In this document: piece after piece, positions 11,000-19,829 of the stretch
Layout: each line of letters opens with the position of its first letter
Numbering within the stretch: position 1 is the stretch's first letter
Assembly: GCF_040529335.1 (NCBI RefSeq)
Contig: NZ_CP159534.1
Coordinates: 7,626,001 to 7,690,000, forward strand
Length of the DNA stretch: 64,000 bases
Direction of reading: 5' to 3'
From: Streptomyces sp. HUAS MG91
GTDB lineage: Bacteria > Actinomycetota > Actinomycetes > Streptomycetales > Streptomycetaceae
The notes under the pieces: generated by a model
Databases searched by the model: none
Seen by the model: only the letters and a program-made list of their open reading frames with translations
What the model was told of the DNA's origin: nothing
Position numbers and translations under genes: made by a program

Positions 11000-12163
11000 G
11001 TGCGAGTGGGACTGCTCAGCCGGGAATACCCGCCGGACGTCTACGGCGGTGCGGGGGTCCACGTCGAGTTCCTGGCGCGTGAGCTCCGGCCGCTCGTCGA
11101 CCTGGAGGTGCACACCTGGGGCGAGGGCGCGGGCGACGGGGTGCGCCGGCACCGCGCCTGGCCCGCCCTGGACGGGGCGAACGACGCGCTGCGCACGCTC
11201 TCCGTGGACCTCTCCATGGCCGCCGCGCTCGAAGGCCGCCAGCTCGTCCACTCGCACACCTGGTACACGAACCTCGCCGGCCATCTCGCGGCGCTCCACC
11301 TCGGCATCCCGCACGTCCTGACCGCCCACTCCCTCGAACCGCTGCGCCCCTGGAAGGCCGAGCAGCTCGGCGGCGGCTACGCACTGTCGGCCTGGGCGGA
11401 GCGCACCGCGATCGAGGCCGCGGACGGGGTGATCGCGGTGTCCCGGGCGATGCGCGACGACATCCTCGCCTGCTACCCGACGCTGGAGCCGAAGCGCGTG
11501 CGCGTCGTGCACAACGGCATCGACGTCTCGCTCTACCAGGCCGACCCCGGCACCGACGTGCTGCGCCGCTTCGGCGTCGACCCGAACCGCCCGTACGTAC
11601 TGTTCGTCGGCCGCATCACCCGGCAGAAGGGCGTGCCCCATCTGCTGCGCGCGGCCCACGAGTTGGCCAAGGGCGTGCAGCTGGTGCTGTGCGCGGGCGC
11701 GCCGGACACCCCCGAGATCGGGCGTGAGTTCCGGGAGCTGGTGGAGGAGCTGAAGCGGTCCCGCGACGGGGTGCACTGGATCCCGTCGATGCTGCCCCGC
11801 TCCGAGGTCGTCCAACTCCTCGGCCACGCCACGGCGTTCGTCTGCCCGTCGGTCTACGAACCGCTCGGCATCGTCAACCTGGAGGCGATGGCCTGCGGCA
11901 CCGCGGTCGTCGCCTCCGCGGTCGGCGGCATCCCCGAGGTGGTGGCCCACGGCGAGACCGGCCTGCTCGTCCCGTACGCGGAGCAGGACCCGGAGGGCTT
12001 CGAGCGCGGCCTGGCCGAGGCACTGAACACCGTGGTCGCCGATCCCGGCGCGGCGGACCGGCTCGGCGCGGCCGGACGCGAGCGGGCATCCGCCGAATTC
12101 GGCTGGGACGCGATAGCCCGCCGCACGGTGGGGGTATACGAGGAGATCCTGAACGGCGCTTGA
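11000..12163 (+). CDS. glgA: Glycogen synthase / alpha-maltose-1-phosphate synthase (GT4)
   Basis: 387-aa GT-B fold transferase of family GT4. The N-terminus [20 protein letters not shown] is the signature of the actinobacterial GlgA/GlgM, which uses ADP-glucose (shown in mycobacteria) to make alpha-maltose 1-phosphate for the GlgE pathway or to extend glucan. The donor site includes [10 protein letters not shown] and the EX7E-like region [22 protein letters not shown] 11000 follows a G-rich ribosome site. The downstream glgC begins 20 bases after the stop, so supply (ADP-glucose) and use are co-expressed. Confidence 0.93.
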   Translation: MRVGLLSREYPPDVYGGAGVHVEFLARELRPLVDLEVHTWGEGAGDGVRRHRAWPALDGANDALRTLSVDLSMAAALEGRQLVHSHTWYTNLAGHLAALHLGIPHVLTAHSLEPLRPWKAEQLGGGYALSAWAERTAIEAADGVIAVSRAMRDDILACYPTLEPKRVRVVHNGIDVSLYQADPGTDVLRRFGVDPNRPYVLFVGRITRQKGVPHLLRAAHELAKGVQLVLCAGAPDTPEIGREFRELVEELKRSRDGVHWIPSMLPRSEVVQLLGHATAFVCPSVYEPLGIVNLEAMACGTAVVASAVGGIPEVVAHGETGLLVPYAEQDPEGFERGLAEALNTVVADPGAADRLGAAGRERASAEFGWDAIARRTVGVYEEILNGA

Positions 12164-12183
12164 GACATGGGGGGTTGATGGTC

Positions 12184-13401
12184 ATGCGCGGTGGGCCTTC
12201 GGTACTCGGGATCGTTCTGGCGGGAGGAGAGGGCAAGCGGCTGATGCCGCTCACCGCGGACCGGGCGAAGCCCGCGGTGACGTTCGGCGGCATGTACCGC
12301 CTCGTCGACTTCGTGCTCTCCAACCTCGTCAACGCCGACATCCTGCGCGTCTGCGTCCTGACGCAGTACAAGTCGCACTCGCTGGACCGGCACGTGACGA
12401 CGACCTGGCGGATGTCGAGCCTGCTCGGCAACTACGTCACGCCGGTCCCCGCCCAGCAGCGGCTCGGCCCGCGCTGGTACTCGGGCAGCGCCGACGCCAT
12501 CCTCCAGTCGCTGAACCTGGTCCACGACGAACAGCCCGACTTCATCGCGGTGTTCGGCGCCGACCACGTGTACCGGATGGACCCGCGGCAGATGCTCGCC
12601 CAGCACATCGAGTCCGGGGCGGGCGTCACCGTCGCCGGGATCCGGGTGCCGCGTTCGGAGGCCTCCCAGTTCGGCGTCATCACGCCCGCCGGCGACGGCA
12701 CCCGCGTCGAGGCGTTCCTGGAGAAGCCGACCGACCCGCCGCCGCTGGCCGGTTCGCCGAACCAGGTCTTCGCGTCCATGGGCAACTACCTCTTCACCAC
12801 CAAGACGCTCGTCGACGCCCTCAAGGAGGACGCCGAGGACGACGACTCCGCGCACGACATGGGCGGTTCGATCCTGCCGCTGCTCACCGAGCGCGGAGTC
12901 GCCCAGGTCTACGACTTCGACGGCAACCACGTCCCCGGCGAGACCGAGCGCGACCACGGCTACTGGCGCGACGTCGGCACGCTCGACACGTACTACGACG
13001 CCCACATGGACCTCGTCTCCGACCGGCCCGCCTTCAACCTGGACAACCGTCGCTGGCCGATCTACACCCATGCCGGGCAGCTGCCGCCCGCGCGGTTCTG
13101 CGCGGCCGGCATCGCCAGCGAGTCGATCGTGAGCCCCGGCTGCGTGATCCGCGGGCAGGTCACCCGGTCCGTCCTGTCGCCCGGGGTGAGCGTCGAGGAC
13201 GGCGCGGTCGTCCAGGGCTCGGTGCTGCACGACAACGTCCGTGTCGGGCGCGGGGCCGTGGTGCGCGGCGCCGTCCTCGACAAGAACGTGGAGGTCCCGG
13301 CGGGCGCCACCATCGGCGTCAACCCCGGCCGGGACGCCGAGCTGTACACCGTCTCGCGGGGCGGAGTGATCGCACTCGGCAAGGGGCAGGCAGTGCGCTG
13401 A
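12184..13401 (+). CDS. glgC: Glucose-1-phosphate adenylyltransferase
   Basis: 405-aa ADP-glucose pyrophosphorylase, the committed step of glycogen synthesis. The nucleotide-binding signature [16 protein letters not shown] is at residues 8-23, the substrate lysine region [10 protein letters not shown] follows, and the C-terminal half is a left-handed beta-helix ([19 protein letters not shown] and repeats). I chose ATG 12184, 9 bases after GGGGGG; ATG 12178 is also possible. Organised with glgA in one operon; ends convergent with the Lrp-type regulator 44 bases away. Confidence 0.95.
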   Translation: MRGGPSVLGIVLAGGEGKRLMPLTADRAKPAVTFGGMYRLVDFVLSNLVNADILRVCVLTQYKSHSLDRHVTTTWRMSSLLGNYVTPVPAQQRLGPRWYSGSADAILQSLNLVHDEQPDFIAVFGADHVYRMDPRQMLAQHIESGAGVTVAGIRVPRSEASQFGVITPAGDGTRVEAFLEKPTDPPPLAGSPNQVFASMGNYLFTTKTLVDALKEDAEDDDSAHDMGGSILPLLTERGVAQVYDFDGNHVPGETERDHGYWRDVGTLDTYYDAHMDLVSDRPAFNLDNRRWPIYTHAGQLPPARFCAAGIASESIVSPGCVIRGQVTRSVLSPGVSVEDGAVVQGSVLHDNVRVGRGAVVRGAVLDKNVEVPAGATIGVNPGRDAELYTVSRGGVIALGKGQAVR

Positions 13402-13445
13402 CGGTCAGCCGCGCGCGGCCCGCACACCGGTCGGGGCGCCGACGG

Positions 13446-14468
13446 TCACCCGCCCACCGCCCGCACGTCGATCGGTACCGCGCCCGTGCGGTAGCCGCGC
13501 TCGTCCAGCAGGTTCCCGTTCAGCTTCATCGGCCACAGGGCCACCGCCCGGTCGACCACGGTCAGGGCGGGCACCCGCTCGGCGAGCCGGACCTCGAACC
13601 GCTGGGCGTCGTCGAGCGAGCGGACCCAGGCGACCAGCTTGAGGTTGTGCCGGCCGATCACGCCCGCGCACAGCCGCACCTCGCGCGCGCCCGTGACCTG
13701 CTCGGCCACCGTCCGCAGCTCGGCGGGGGCGGCGCGGCCCCACAGGATCAGCGAGACCGGCCACTCCGACAGCGGCCGGGCCACCTCGCAGCGAAACTGC
13801 GCCATCCCGGAGGAAAGGAGCCGGTTCACCCTGCGGCGCACCGTGTCGGGGCTCGTCCCGCACCGCTCGGCCAGCACCGTGTGGCTCGCCCTGCCGTCCA
13901 CGGACAGCTCGGCGAACAGCGCGTGGTCGAGGTCGGTCAGCTCGAAGGCGGACGTGTCCCCCCGGGGCGCCGCGTCCTCGGAGAGCCGGGCGATCTGCTC
14001 ACTGCTCAGGGCGCGCAGCCGCCACCGGCTGCCCTCCGTGTACACCGTGCTCGCCAGATGGGTGCGGGTGCCGACGATGCCGTCCAGCGCGCCCAGCCGG
14101 TGCGTCACCCAGCGGGTGAGCGCCGACAGCCGGGGCGCGAGTACCGTCAGCAACAGGTCGCGCCCGCCGCTGACGTGCTCGACAGTGATCACGTGCGCCT
14201 CCGCCACGAGCGCGCGGGCGACCTCGGTCAGCCGCCCGTTCGCGCAGTCGACCTCGACGAACGCCAGACAGCCCTGCCCCGACTCGGCGGCGGCCGGCCC
14301 CGGATGGCACCCGATCCAGGCCGACCCGCTGCGGGCCAGCCGCTGCCAGCGGCGGGCCACCGTCACCGGATCCGCCCCGACCGCGGCGCCGATCCGCGCC
14401 CATCCGGCCCGGGGCGCGATCTGCAGGGCGTGCACCAGGGCCTGGTCCAGGTCGTCCAGTGCGGTCAT
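13446..14468 (-). CDS. Lrp/AsnC-family regulator with two HTH-ligand modules
   Basis: 340-aa cytoplasmic transcription factor built from two Lrp/AsnC units in tandem. The first HTH is at about residues 4-45 (LDQALVHALQIAPRAGWARI), the second begins near 168 (LTDLDHALFAELSVDGRASH) with a normal DNA-reading helix (SPDTVRRRVNRLL). Each is followed by an alpha/beta ligand domain. Such double proteins are common in actinomycetes and may act like one canonical dimer. Start ATG 14468 has AGGAA upstream. It is divergent from the M20 hydrolase-MFS pair, which it probably controls in response to an amino-acid-like ligand. Confidence 0.88.
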   Translation of the reverse strand: MTALDDLDQALVHALQIAPRAGWARIGAAVGADPVTVARRWQRLARSGSAWIGCHPGPAAAESGQGCLAFVEVDCANGRLTEVARALVAEAHVITVEHVSGGRDLLLTVLAPRLSALTRWVTHRLGALDGIVGTRTHLASTVYTEGSRWRLRALSSEQIARLSEDAAPRGDTSAFELTDLDHALFAELSVDGRASHTVLAERCGTSPDTVRRRVNRLLSSGMAQFRCEVARPLSEWPVSLILWGRAAPAELRTVAEQVTGAREVRLCAGVIGRHNLKLVAWVRSLDDAQRFEVRLAERVPALTVVDRAVALWPMKLNGNLLDERGYRTGAVPIDVRAVGG

Positions 14469-14607
14469 GCCGAATTCCTGCGTCACCGCTCCACTCCTGC
14501 GTTTTCCCTGCGATTCATCGCCCGCTCCTGCGGCAGGGCGGCACCCTGGCGCCATTCCCGCCCGCTCCACCGTGGTCAGCCGGACCGTACCAGGAGGTTC
14601 ACCCCCG

Positions 14608-15810
14608 ATGTCGTTCACCGAACGCGCCCAGGAACTCCAGCCCGACCTCGTCCGGCTGCGCCGCGCCCTGCACCAGGAACCCGAACTCGGCTTCGACCTG
14701 CCCCGCACGCAGGAGAAGGTCCTCGCCGCGCTGGAGGGGCTGCCCCTGGAGATCACCCTCGGCCAGGGACTCAGCTCCGTCACCGCCGTACTGCGCGGCG
14801 GGCGGCCCGGCGGCGCCGTCCTGCTCCGCGGCGACATGGACGCCCTGCCCGTCACCGAGCGCAGCGGCGTCGCGTACGCCTCCCGGATCCCTGGCGCCAT
14901 GCACGCCTGCGGCCACGACCTGCACACCGCGGGCCTGGTCGGCGCGGCGACGCTGCTCGCCGAGCGCCGCGCCGACCTCCAGGGCGACGTGGTGTTCATG
15001 TTCCAGCCGGGGGAGGAGGGCCACAACGGAGCCAGCCGCATGCTCGAGGAGGGCGTGCTCGACGCGGCGGGCAAGCCCCTCGACGCCGCCTACGCCCTGC
15101 ACGTCGCTGCGAACACCCTGCCCGGCGGCTGGATCGCCACCCGGCCCGGCACCGTCACCTCCGCCTCCGACCTGCTGACCGTCACCGTGCGCGGCAAGGG
15201 CGGGCACGGCTCGACCCCGTACAGCGCCAAGGACCCGATCCCGGTCGCCTGCGAGATCGTCACCGCCATCCAGACCTGGGTGACCCGCCGCTTCGACCTG
15301 TTCGACCCGGCCGTCGTCACCGTCGGCACCTTCCACGCGGGCACCCAGCAGAACGTCATCCCCGACACGGCCACCTTCGAGGCGACGGTGCGCAGCTACT
15401 CCGAGGCCGCGCACGAACGCCTCATCGAGGGGCTGCCGCGCCTGGTGCGCGGTATCGCCGAGGCGCACGGCATCGAGGCCGACGTCGCGTACGAGGTGAG
15501 CTACCCGGTCACCGTCAACGCGCCCGACGAGACCGCCTTCGCGCTCGACACCGCCCGCGACCTGTTCCCCGAGGGCGAGGTGTGGCAGGCGCCCAACCCG
15601 TCCAACGGTTCCGAGGACTTCGCGTTCGTCCTCCAGCGCGTCCCCGGCGCGATGCTCATGGTCGGCGCCGCGCCCGAGGGCACCGACGTGGCGAACGCCC
15701 CCATGAACCACTCCCCGCTGGCCGTCTTCGACGACGCGGTCCTCGCCCGCCAGGCCGCCCTGCTCGCCGCGCTCGCCGAGCGGCGCCTCGCCCGCGGAAC
15801 AGCCGCGTGA
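14608..15810 (+). CDS. M20 family amidohydrolase
   Basis: 400-aa zinc peptidase-like hydrolase of the hippurate hydrolase / N-acyl-amino-acid amidohydrolase (M20D) group. Metal and catalytic landmarks are present: DMDALPV (about residues 72-78), HACGHDLHT (about 95-103), and FQPGEEGHNGASRM (about 132-145). The dimerisation lid domain lies in the middle. AGGAGG sits 11 bases before the ATG. The last four bases overlap the next gene (GTGA), so enzyme and MFS transporter are translationally coupled. Likely role is cleavage of an N-acylated amino acid or small amide. Confidence 0.9.
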   Translation: MSFTERAQELQPDLVRLRRALHQEPELGFDLPRTQEKVLAALEGLPLEITLGQGLSSVTAVLRGGRPGGAVLLRGDMDALPVTERSGVAYASRIPGAMHACGHDLHTAGLVGAATLLAERRADLQGDVVFMFQPGEEGHNGASRMLEEGVLDAAGKPLDAAYALHVAANTLPGGWIATRPGTVTSASDLLTVTVRGKGGHGSTPYSAKDPIPVACEIVTAIQTWVTRRFDLFDPAVVTVGTFHAGTQQNVIPDTATFEATVRSYSEAAHERLIEGLPRLVRGIAEAHGIEADVAYEVSYPVTVNAPDETAFALDTARDLFPEGEVWQAPNPSNGSEDFAFVLQRVPGAMLMVGAAPEGTDVANAPMNHSPLAVFDDAVLARQAALLAALAERRLARGTAA

Positions 15811-17273
15811 GCGCCCCGGGGGGCACGGGCACGGACACGGTCGCGCCGAAGGTCCGTGCCGTCGTCGGGCTGCTCATCGCCTTCGAACTGGTCAGCGGAT
15901 TCCTCCAGGGCGCGGCCGTGCCGCTGGTCCCCGAGATCCAGGACTGGCAGGGCATCAGCACCGGGCAGGCCCAGTGGTTCACCTCGGTCCAGTACCTGGC
16001 CGCCGCGATCAGCGTCCCGGCCTTCGGCCGCCTCGGCGATCTCTACGGACACCGGCGCATGATCCGGGTGGCCCTCGGGACCATCGCGGCGGGCACGGTC
16101 CTGGTCGCCGTCGCCCCGAACCTCGGCGTACTGCTGCTGGGCCGCGCGCTGATGGGCCCCCTGGCGGCGCTGCTGCCCCTGGAGATCGGCCTCGTACGCG
16201 ACCGGCTCAGCGTCGACGGCGGACGCCGGGCCGTCGGCATGCTGGTCGGCGCCCTCACCCTCGGCACCGTCCTCGGACACGGACTCGCCGGCCCCCTGCT
16301 CAGCCTGCTCGGCGAGCTGCGTCCGACCCTGATCGTCCTCGCCGTGTCCGCCGTGGGCTGCCTCGCCCTGTCCTTCACCGCCATCCCCGAGTCCCGCACC
16401 CGGGGCAGCGGCCGCATGGACTGGTCCGGCGCCGCGCTGCTCGCCCTCGCCCTGATCGCCCTGCTCGGCACGGTCTCGCGCGGCGCGGCCTGGGGCTGGG
16501 CCTCGGCGCCCACCCTCGGGGGACTGCTGCTCGCCGCCGTGCTGTTCGCCGCCTGGGTCAAGGCCCAGCTCCGCCACCCGCACGCCCTGGTGGACGTGCG
16601 CGCGGTGGCCCGCCGGCAGAGCGCCCCCTTCTACGCGTCCGGGTTCGTCCTGGGCGCCGTGATGCTCGGCGGACAGTCCGTCGCCGTCACCTTCATGGCC
16701 GCGTCCCCGGCGTCGACGGGGTACGGGTTCGACCTCGCGGCCTGGCAGATCAGCCTCTACGGAGTCATCCCGAACATCATGGCGTTCATCGGCTCCGCCC
16801 TGTGCGCGACGCTCGCCGCCCGGATCGGCTACCGCGGACTGCTGCTCGCCGCCTTCGGCCTGCTGACCGTCGGCTACATCAGCCTGCTCGGCGTGCACTC
16901 CGGGCTCGCCCCCTTCGCCGTGGCCAACGCGCTCGTCGGCGTCGGCTGCGGGCTCGCGCTCGGCGGGCTGCCCACCGTGATCGTGGAGGCCAGCGCGGCC
17001 GACCGCACCGCCAGCGCCACCGCCGTCTACAACAACCTCAAGACACTCGGCGGCAGCGTCGGCGGCGCCGTCTTCGCCGTCGCGCTCGGCTCCTTCGTCC
17101 TCGACGGCACGGACACCCCGTCACTGACCGCGTACCTGACCATCTGGACCGGCGGGGGAGTGGCCTGCGCGCTCGCGCTCCTGGTCCAACTCGGCGTGCG
17201 CGGCGGGCAGTCCGGGGTGCGGGCGCCCGCCGTTCCCGCCCCGGCGGGGTCGGTGTCCGACCGCCCTGGCTAA
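15807..17273 (+). CDS. MFS transporter
   Basis: 488-aa integral membrane protein with 12-14 predicted helices. GRLGDLYGHRRMIRVAL (about residues 73-89) is the loop 2-3 motif A of the major facilitator superfamily, and the arrangement resembles the DHA2 drug-efflux group. Start GTG overlaps the hydrolase stop. In this pair it may import the hydrolase substrate or export the product. The Lrp-type regulator upstream is the likely controller. Substrate unknown. Confidence 0.87.
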   Translation: MSAPGGTGTDTVAPKVRAVVGLLIAFELVSGFLQGAAVPLVPEIQDWQGISTGQAQWFTSVQYLAAAISVPAFGRLGDLYGHRRMIRVALGTIAAGTVLVAVAPNLGVLLLGRALMGPLAALLPLEIGLVRDRLSVDGGRRAVGMLVGALTLGTVLGHGLAGPLLSLLGELRPTLIVLAVSAVGCLALSFTAIPESRTRGSGRMDWSGAALLALALIALLGTVSRGAAWGWASAPTLGGLLLAAVLFAAWVKAQLRHPHALVDVRAVARRQSAPFYASGFVLGAVMLGGQSVAVTFMAASPASTGYGFDLAAWQISLYGVIPNIMAFIGSALCATLAARIGYRGLLLAAFGLLTVGYISLLGVHSGLAPFAVANALVGVGCGLALGGLPTVIVEASAADRTASATAVYNNLKTLGGSVGGAVFAVALGSFVLDGTDTPSLTAYLTIWTGGGVACALALLVQLGVRGGQSGVRAPAVPAPAGSVSDRPG

Positions 17274-17282
17274 TCTGCACCC

Positions 17283-17462
17283 GTGACCTGTGACCTCACC
17301 CTCCTGGCGCGCGTGGCCTGGCGCGGGCAGGAGATCACCGCGCCCCGGCTGCGCGTCCTTCTCGCACTGCTCGCGGCGACCCGCGCAGGGGCCGCAGCAC
17401 CGAGCGACTGGTCGCCGGTCTGTGGCCGGAGGGCGAGCTGCCGGAGCGGCCGGGGAAAGCGG
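17283..17462 (+). pseudogene. SARP/AfsR-type regulator N-terminal fragment, frameshifted
   Basis: From GTG 17283 the frame gives VTCDLTLLARVAWRGQEI and PRLRVLLALLA, the start of an OmpR-type winged helix seen in AfsR/SARP regulators. After about 17375 the homologous sequence continues only in another frame, reading GDPRRGRSTERLVAGLWPEG and ELPERPGKAV. A single missing base in a G-run (GCGGGCGAC reduced to GCGGCGAC) explains this. It then stops abruptly at the junction with the ABC-ATPase remnant. Only about 60 codons of a normally 250-1000-codon gene remain, so it is dead. Confidence 0.6.
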
Positions 17463-17464
17463 TA

Positions 17465-17749
17465 GCGCTCCAGGATTTCGGCGGTGACCCGGCGGCCCTC
17501 GCTCCTGGGCAGGTGGTGCAGGTCGGCCATGAGGAGCATGTTCTCCTCGCCGGTGATCAGCCCGTCCACGGCGGAGAACTGCCCGGTCACGCCGATCATG
17601 CCCCGTACGGACTGCGGGTCGGCGGCCGGATCGTGACCGCCGACCCGCAGTTCGCCCGCGTCGGCCCCGATGAGCACCACCTTGTCGCCGAAGGACTTGC
17701 GCATCCCGTACGCCGCGATGGCGAGTGCGGGCGATGTCGTTGTCGTCAT
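17465..17749 (-). pseudogene. DrrA-type ABC exporter ATPase remnant
   Basis: The minus-strand frame begins MTTTTSPALAIAAYGMRKSF like daunorubicin-resistance type ATPases. It jumps from GDKVVL to ADAGELRVGGHD, an in-frame loss of about 30 residues that removes the Walker A loop. It continues through VRGMIGVTGQFSAVDGLITG and ENMLLMADLHHLPRSEGRR, then ends at EILERY where it meets the SARP fragment. Walker A, the signature motif and Walker B are all absent, so it cannot bind ATP. The matching permease gene is not present nearby. Confidence 0.7.
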
Positions 17750-17838
17750 GCCGCAGAGCGTGCGGCACGACGTTCTCAACACGGCCTCAGGCCGGTTCCA
17801 GCGCCCCGAGGGACGCTGAAACCGGCTGAAACCACAGG

Positions 17839-18870
17839 TCACAGCACCCGGCGCCGCCTCCCCAGCCAGGTCTGCGCGATCACCACGACGGCCAGGAACG
17901 CGCCGCTGACCACCTGCTGGTACGCGGAGTCGAGCGAACCGATCTGGTTGATCACGTTCTGGATGACCTTCAGCAGCAGGACACCCACGAGCGAGCCGCT
18001 GATGAACCCGAAGCCGCCCGTCAGGAGCGTGCCGCCGATGACGACCGCCGAGATCGCCTCCAGCTCCATGCCGGAGCCGAGGATGGTCACGCCGGACACC
18101 AGCCACGCCGCGTTCAGCGCACCTGCGAGACCCGCGCACAGCCCCGACACCGTGTACACGCCGATCTTCGTCCGGGCCACCGGCGCACCCATCAGCGCCG
18201 CCGCGTCCTCGTTCCCGCCGACCGCGTACACGTACTGTCCGAAGCGCGTGCGGCGCAGCACGACCGCGCCGGCCACGAACAGCGCCAGCGTGATCCACAC
18301 CGGGACGCCGATCCCGAGCAGCTTGCCCTGGCCGAGCGTCGCGAAGAACGTGGACTTGTCGACGAGATACGTGGTCGAACCCTCGTCGGTGATCGCGAGC
18401 AGCAGCCCGCGCGCACCGAGCATCGCCGCCAGCGTCACGATGAACGGGGCGAGCCGGGAGCGCGCGATGAGCAGCCCGTTCACCAGCCCGATCAGCCCGC
18501 ACACCGCGAGCGGTAGCAGCAGCGCGACGACCGTCCCGTACTGCGAACCCCACGCGGCGAGCACCCCGCCGAGCGCGAACAGCGACCCCACCGACAGGTC
18601 GATGCCCCCGGTGACGATCACGAACGTCATCCCGAGCGCCACGACCGCGAGGAACGCCGACGACAGCGCCATGTTCTCCAGGTTGTCCCCGGTCAGGAAC
18701 GTGTCGAAGGAGAGCGACGCGACGATCACCGCGATCACCAGCGTGACCAGCGCGCCGTGCTGCTGGGCGAGCGCGCTCAGCCGCTCCGCGCGCGTCGCGC
18801 CCAGCGGCTCCTCCTCGGCCGGGCCGGCGGGCCTGGCCTTCTCGGCCGCTGTGGAGTCCGTCATCGTCAT
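17839..18870 (-). CDS. yjfF: Sugar ABC transporter permease (YjfF-like)
   Basis: 343-aa membrane permease of the CUT2 (ribose/galactofuranose) family with about nine to ten helices. ALGMTFVIVTGGIDLSVGS (about residues 85-103) and SAVVIGGTLLTGGFGFISGS (about 260-279) are the conserved CUT2 signatures. The ATG overlaps the stop of the upstream permease (ATGA). It is last of four genes in the order SBP, ATPase, permease, permease, the same as E. coli ytfQ-ytfR-ytfT-yjfF, so I infer the second permease of a galactofuranose-type importer. The decayed ABC/SARP region follows downstream. Confidence 0.85.
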   Translation of the reverse strand: MTMTDSTAAEKARPAGPAEEEPLGATRAERLSALAQQHGALVTLVIAVIVASLSFDTFLTGDNLENMALSSAFLAVVALGMTFVIVTGGIDLSVGSLFALGGVLAAWGSQYGTVVALLLPLAVCGLIGLVNGLLIARSRLAPFIVTLAAMLGARGLLLAITDEGSTTYLVDKSTFFATLGQGKLLGIGVPVWITLALFVAGAVVLRRTRFGQYVYAVGGNEDAAALMGAPVARTKIGVYTVSGLCAGLAGALNAAWLVSGVTILGSGMELEAISAVVIGGTLLTGGFGFISGSLVGVLLLKVIQNVINQIGSLDSAYQQVVSGAFLAVVVIAQTWLGRRRRVL

Positions 18871-19829
18871 CGCTTCCCCCGCTCCCTGGCCGCGTAGACG
18901 GCGAGCACGATCACCACGGCCTGCGCGATCTGTGTCCACGACGGCGGCAGGTCGTGCTTGATGAGCGTGGCCGTGAGCAGCTGGATCAGCACCGCGCCCG
19001 CGACCGTGCCGCCGATCCGCACCCGGCCGCCGGTGAGCGGCGTACCGCCGACCACCACCGCCGTGATCGCGGAGAGTTCCATCAGACTGCCGAGCGACGT
19101 CGGGTCGCTCGCGGTCAGCCGAGCCGTCGCCAGCACCCCGGCGATCGCCGCCAGCACGCCCGACGCGACGTAGACGAGGATGAGCACCCGCCGCACCGGA
19201 AGCCCCGCGAGCTGCGCGGCCGGCCGGCTGTCGCCGATGGCCAGCAGCTGCCGCCCGAACGTGGTGCGCCGCACGACGAAGGCGACCAGCAGGGCCAGCG
19301 CCGCGGCGATCAGCACCAGATAGGGGACGCCGAGGACGTCACCGGTGCCGAGCGAGCGCAGCCCCGGATCCCGTACGTCCTTCAGCTGGGGCAGCAGGAC
19401 GAGCGCGAGCCCGCGCCCGGCGACCATCAGCGCCAGCGTGGCGACGATGGGCTGGACGCCGATGAACGCCACCAGCGCCCCGTTCGCGACGCCCACCAGG
19501 GCCCCGCCGACGAGCGCCGCCACGACGGCGATCAGCGGGCCGTAGCCCAGATAGAGGGAGATGACGGACGTGGCGAGCGCCATCACCGAGCCGACCGACA
19601 GGTCCACGCCCTCGCTGCCGATCGCGAGCGCCATGCCGAGCGCCACGATCAGCACCGGCGCCACCTGCACGGCCTGGGTGCGGAAGTTCTCCGTCGACAG
19701 GAAGTGCGGGGTGAACGCGATGTTCGCCAGGAGCAGCACCGCGACACCGGCGTACACGCCGTAGTCCTGGAGGAGGCGCAGCAGCCGGTCGCGGTCGACA
19801 CCGGCCCTGCCCAGGGTCAGATCACTCAA
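18867..19829 (-). CDS. ytfT: Sugar ABC transporter permease (YtfT-like)
   Basis: 320-aa CUT2-family permease, hydrophobic throughout. It carries ALGMALAIGSEGVDLSVGSV (about residues 62-81) and AITAVVVGGTPLTGGRVRIG near the C-terminus. Translation starts at TTG 19829 inside the end of the ATPase gene (8-base overlap), and the stop overlaps the next start, which points to tightly coupled expression. Role: one half of the membrane channel for furanose sugar uptake. Confidence 0.85.
   Translation of the reverse strand: MSDLTLGRAGVDRDRLLRLLQDYGVYAGVAVLLLANIAFTPHFLSTENFRTQAVQVAPVLIVALGMALAIGSEGVDLSVGSVMALATSVISLYLGYGPLIAVVAALVGGALVGVANGALVAFIGVQPIVATLALMVAGRGLALVLLPQLKDVRDPGLRSLGTGDVLGVPYLVLIAAALALLVAFVVRRTTFGRQLLAIGDSRPAAQLAGLPVRRVLILVYVASGVLAAIAGVLATARLTASDPTSLGSLMELSAITAVVVGGTPLTGGRVRIGGTVAGAVLIQLLTATLIKHDLPPSWTQIAQAVVIVLAVYAARERGKR

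Noticed and set aside
17465..17749. Functional antibiotic-export ATPase
   Set aside because: Walker A, signature and Walker B are all missing, so it is scored as a remnant.
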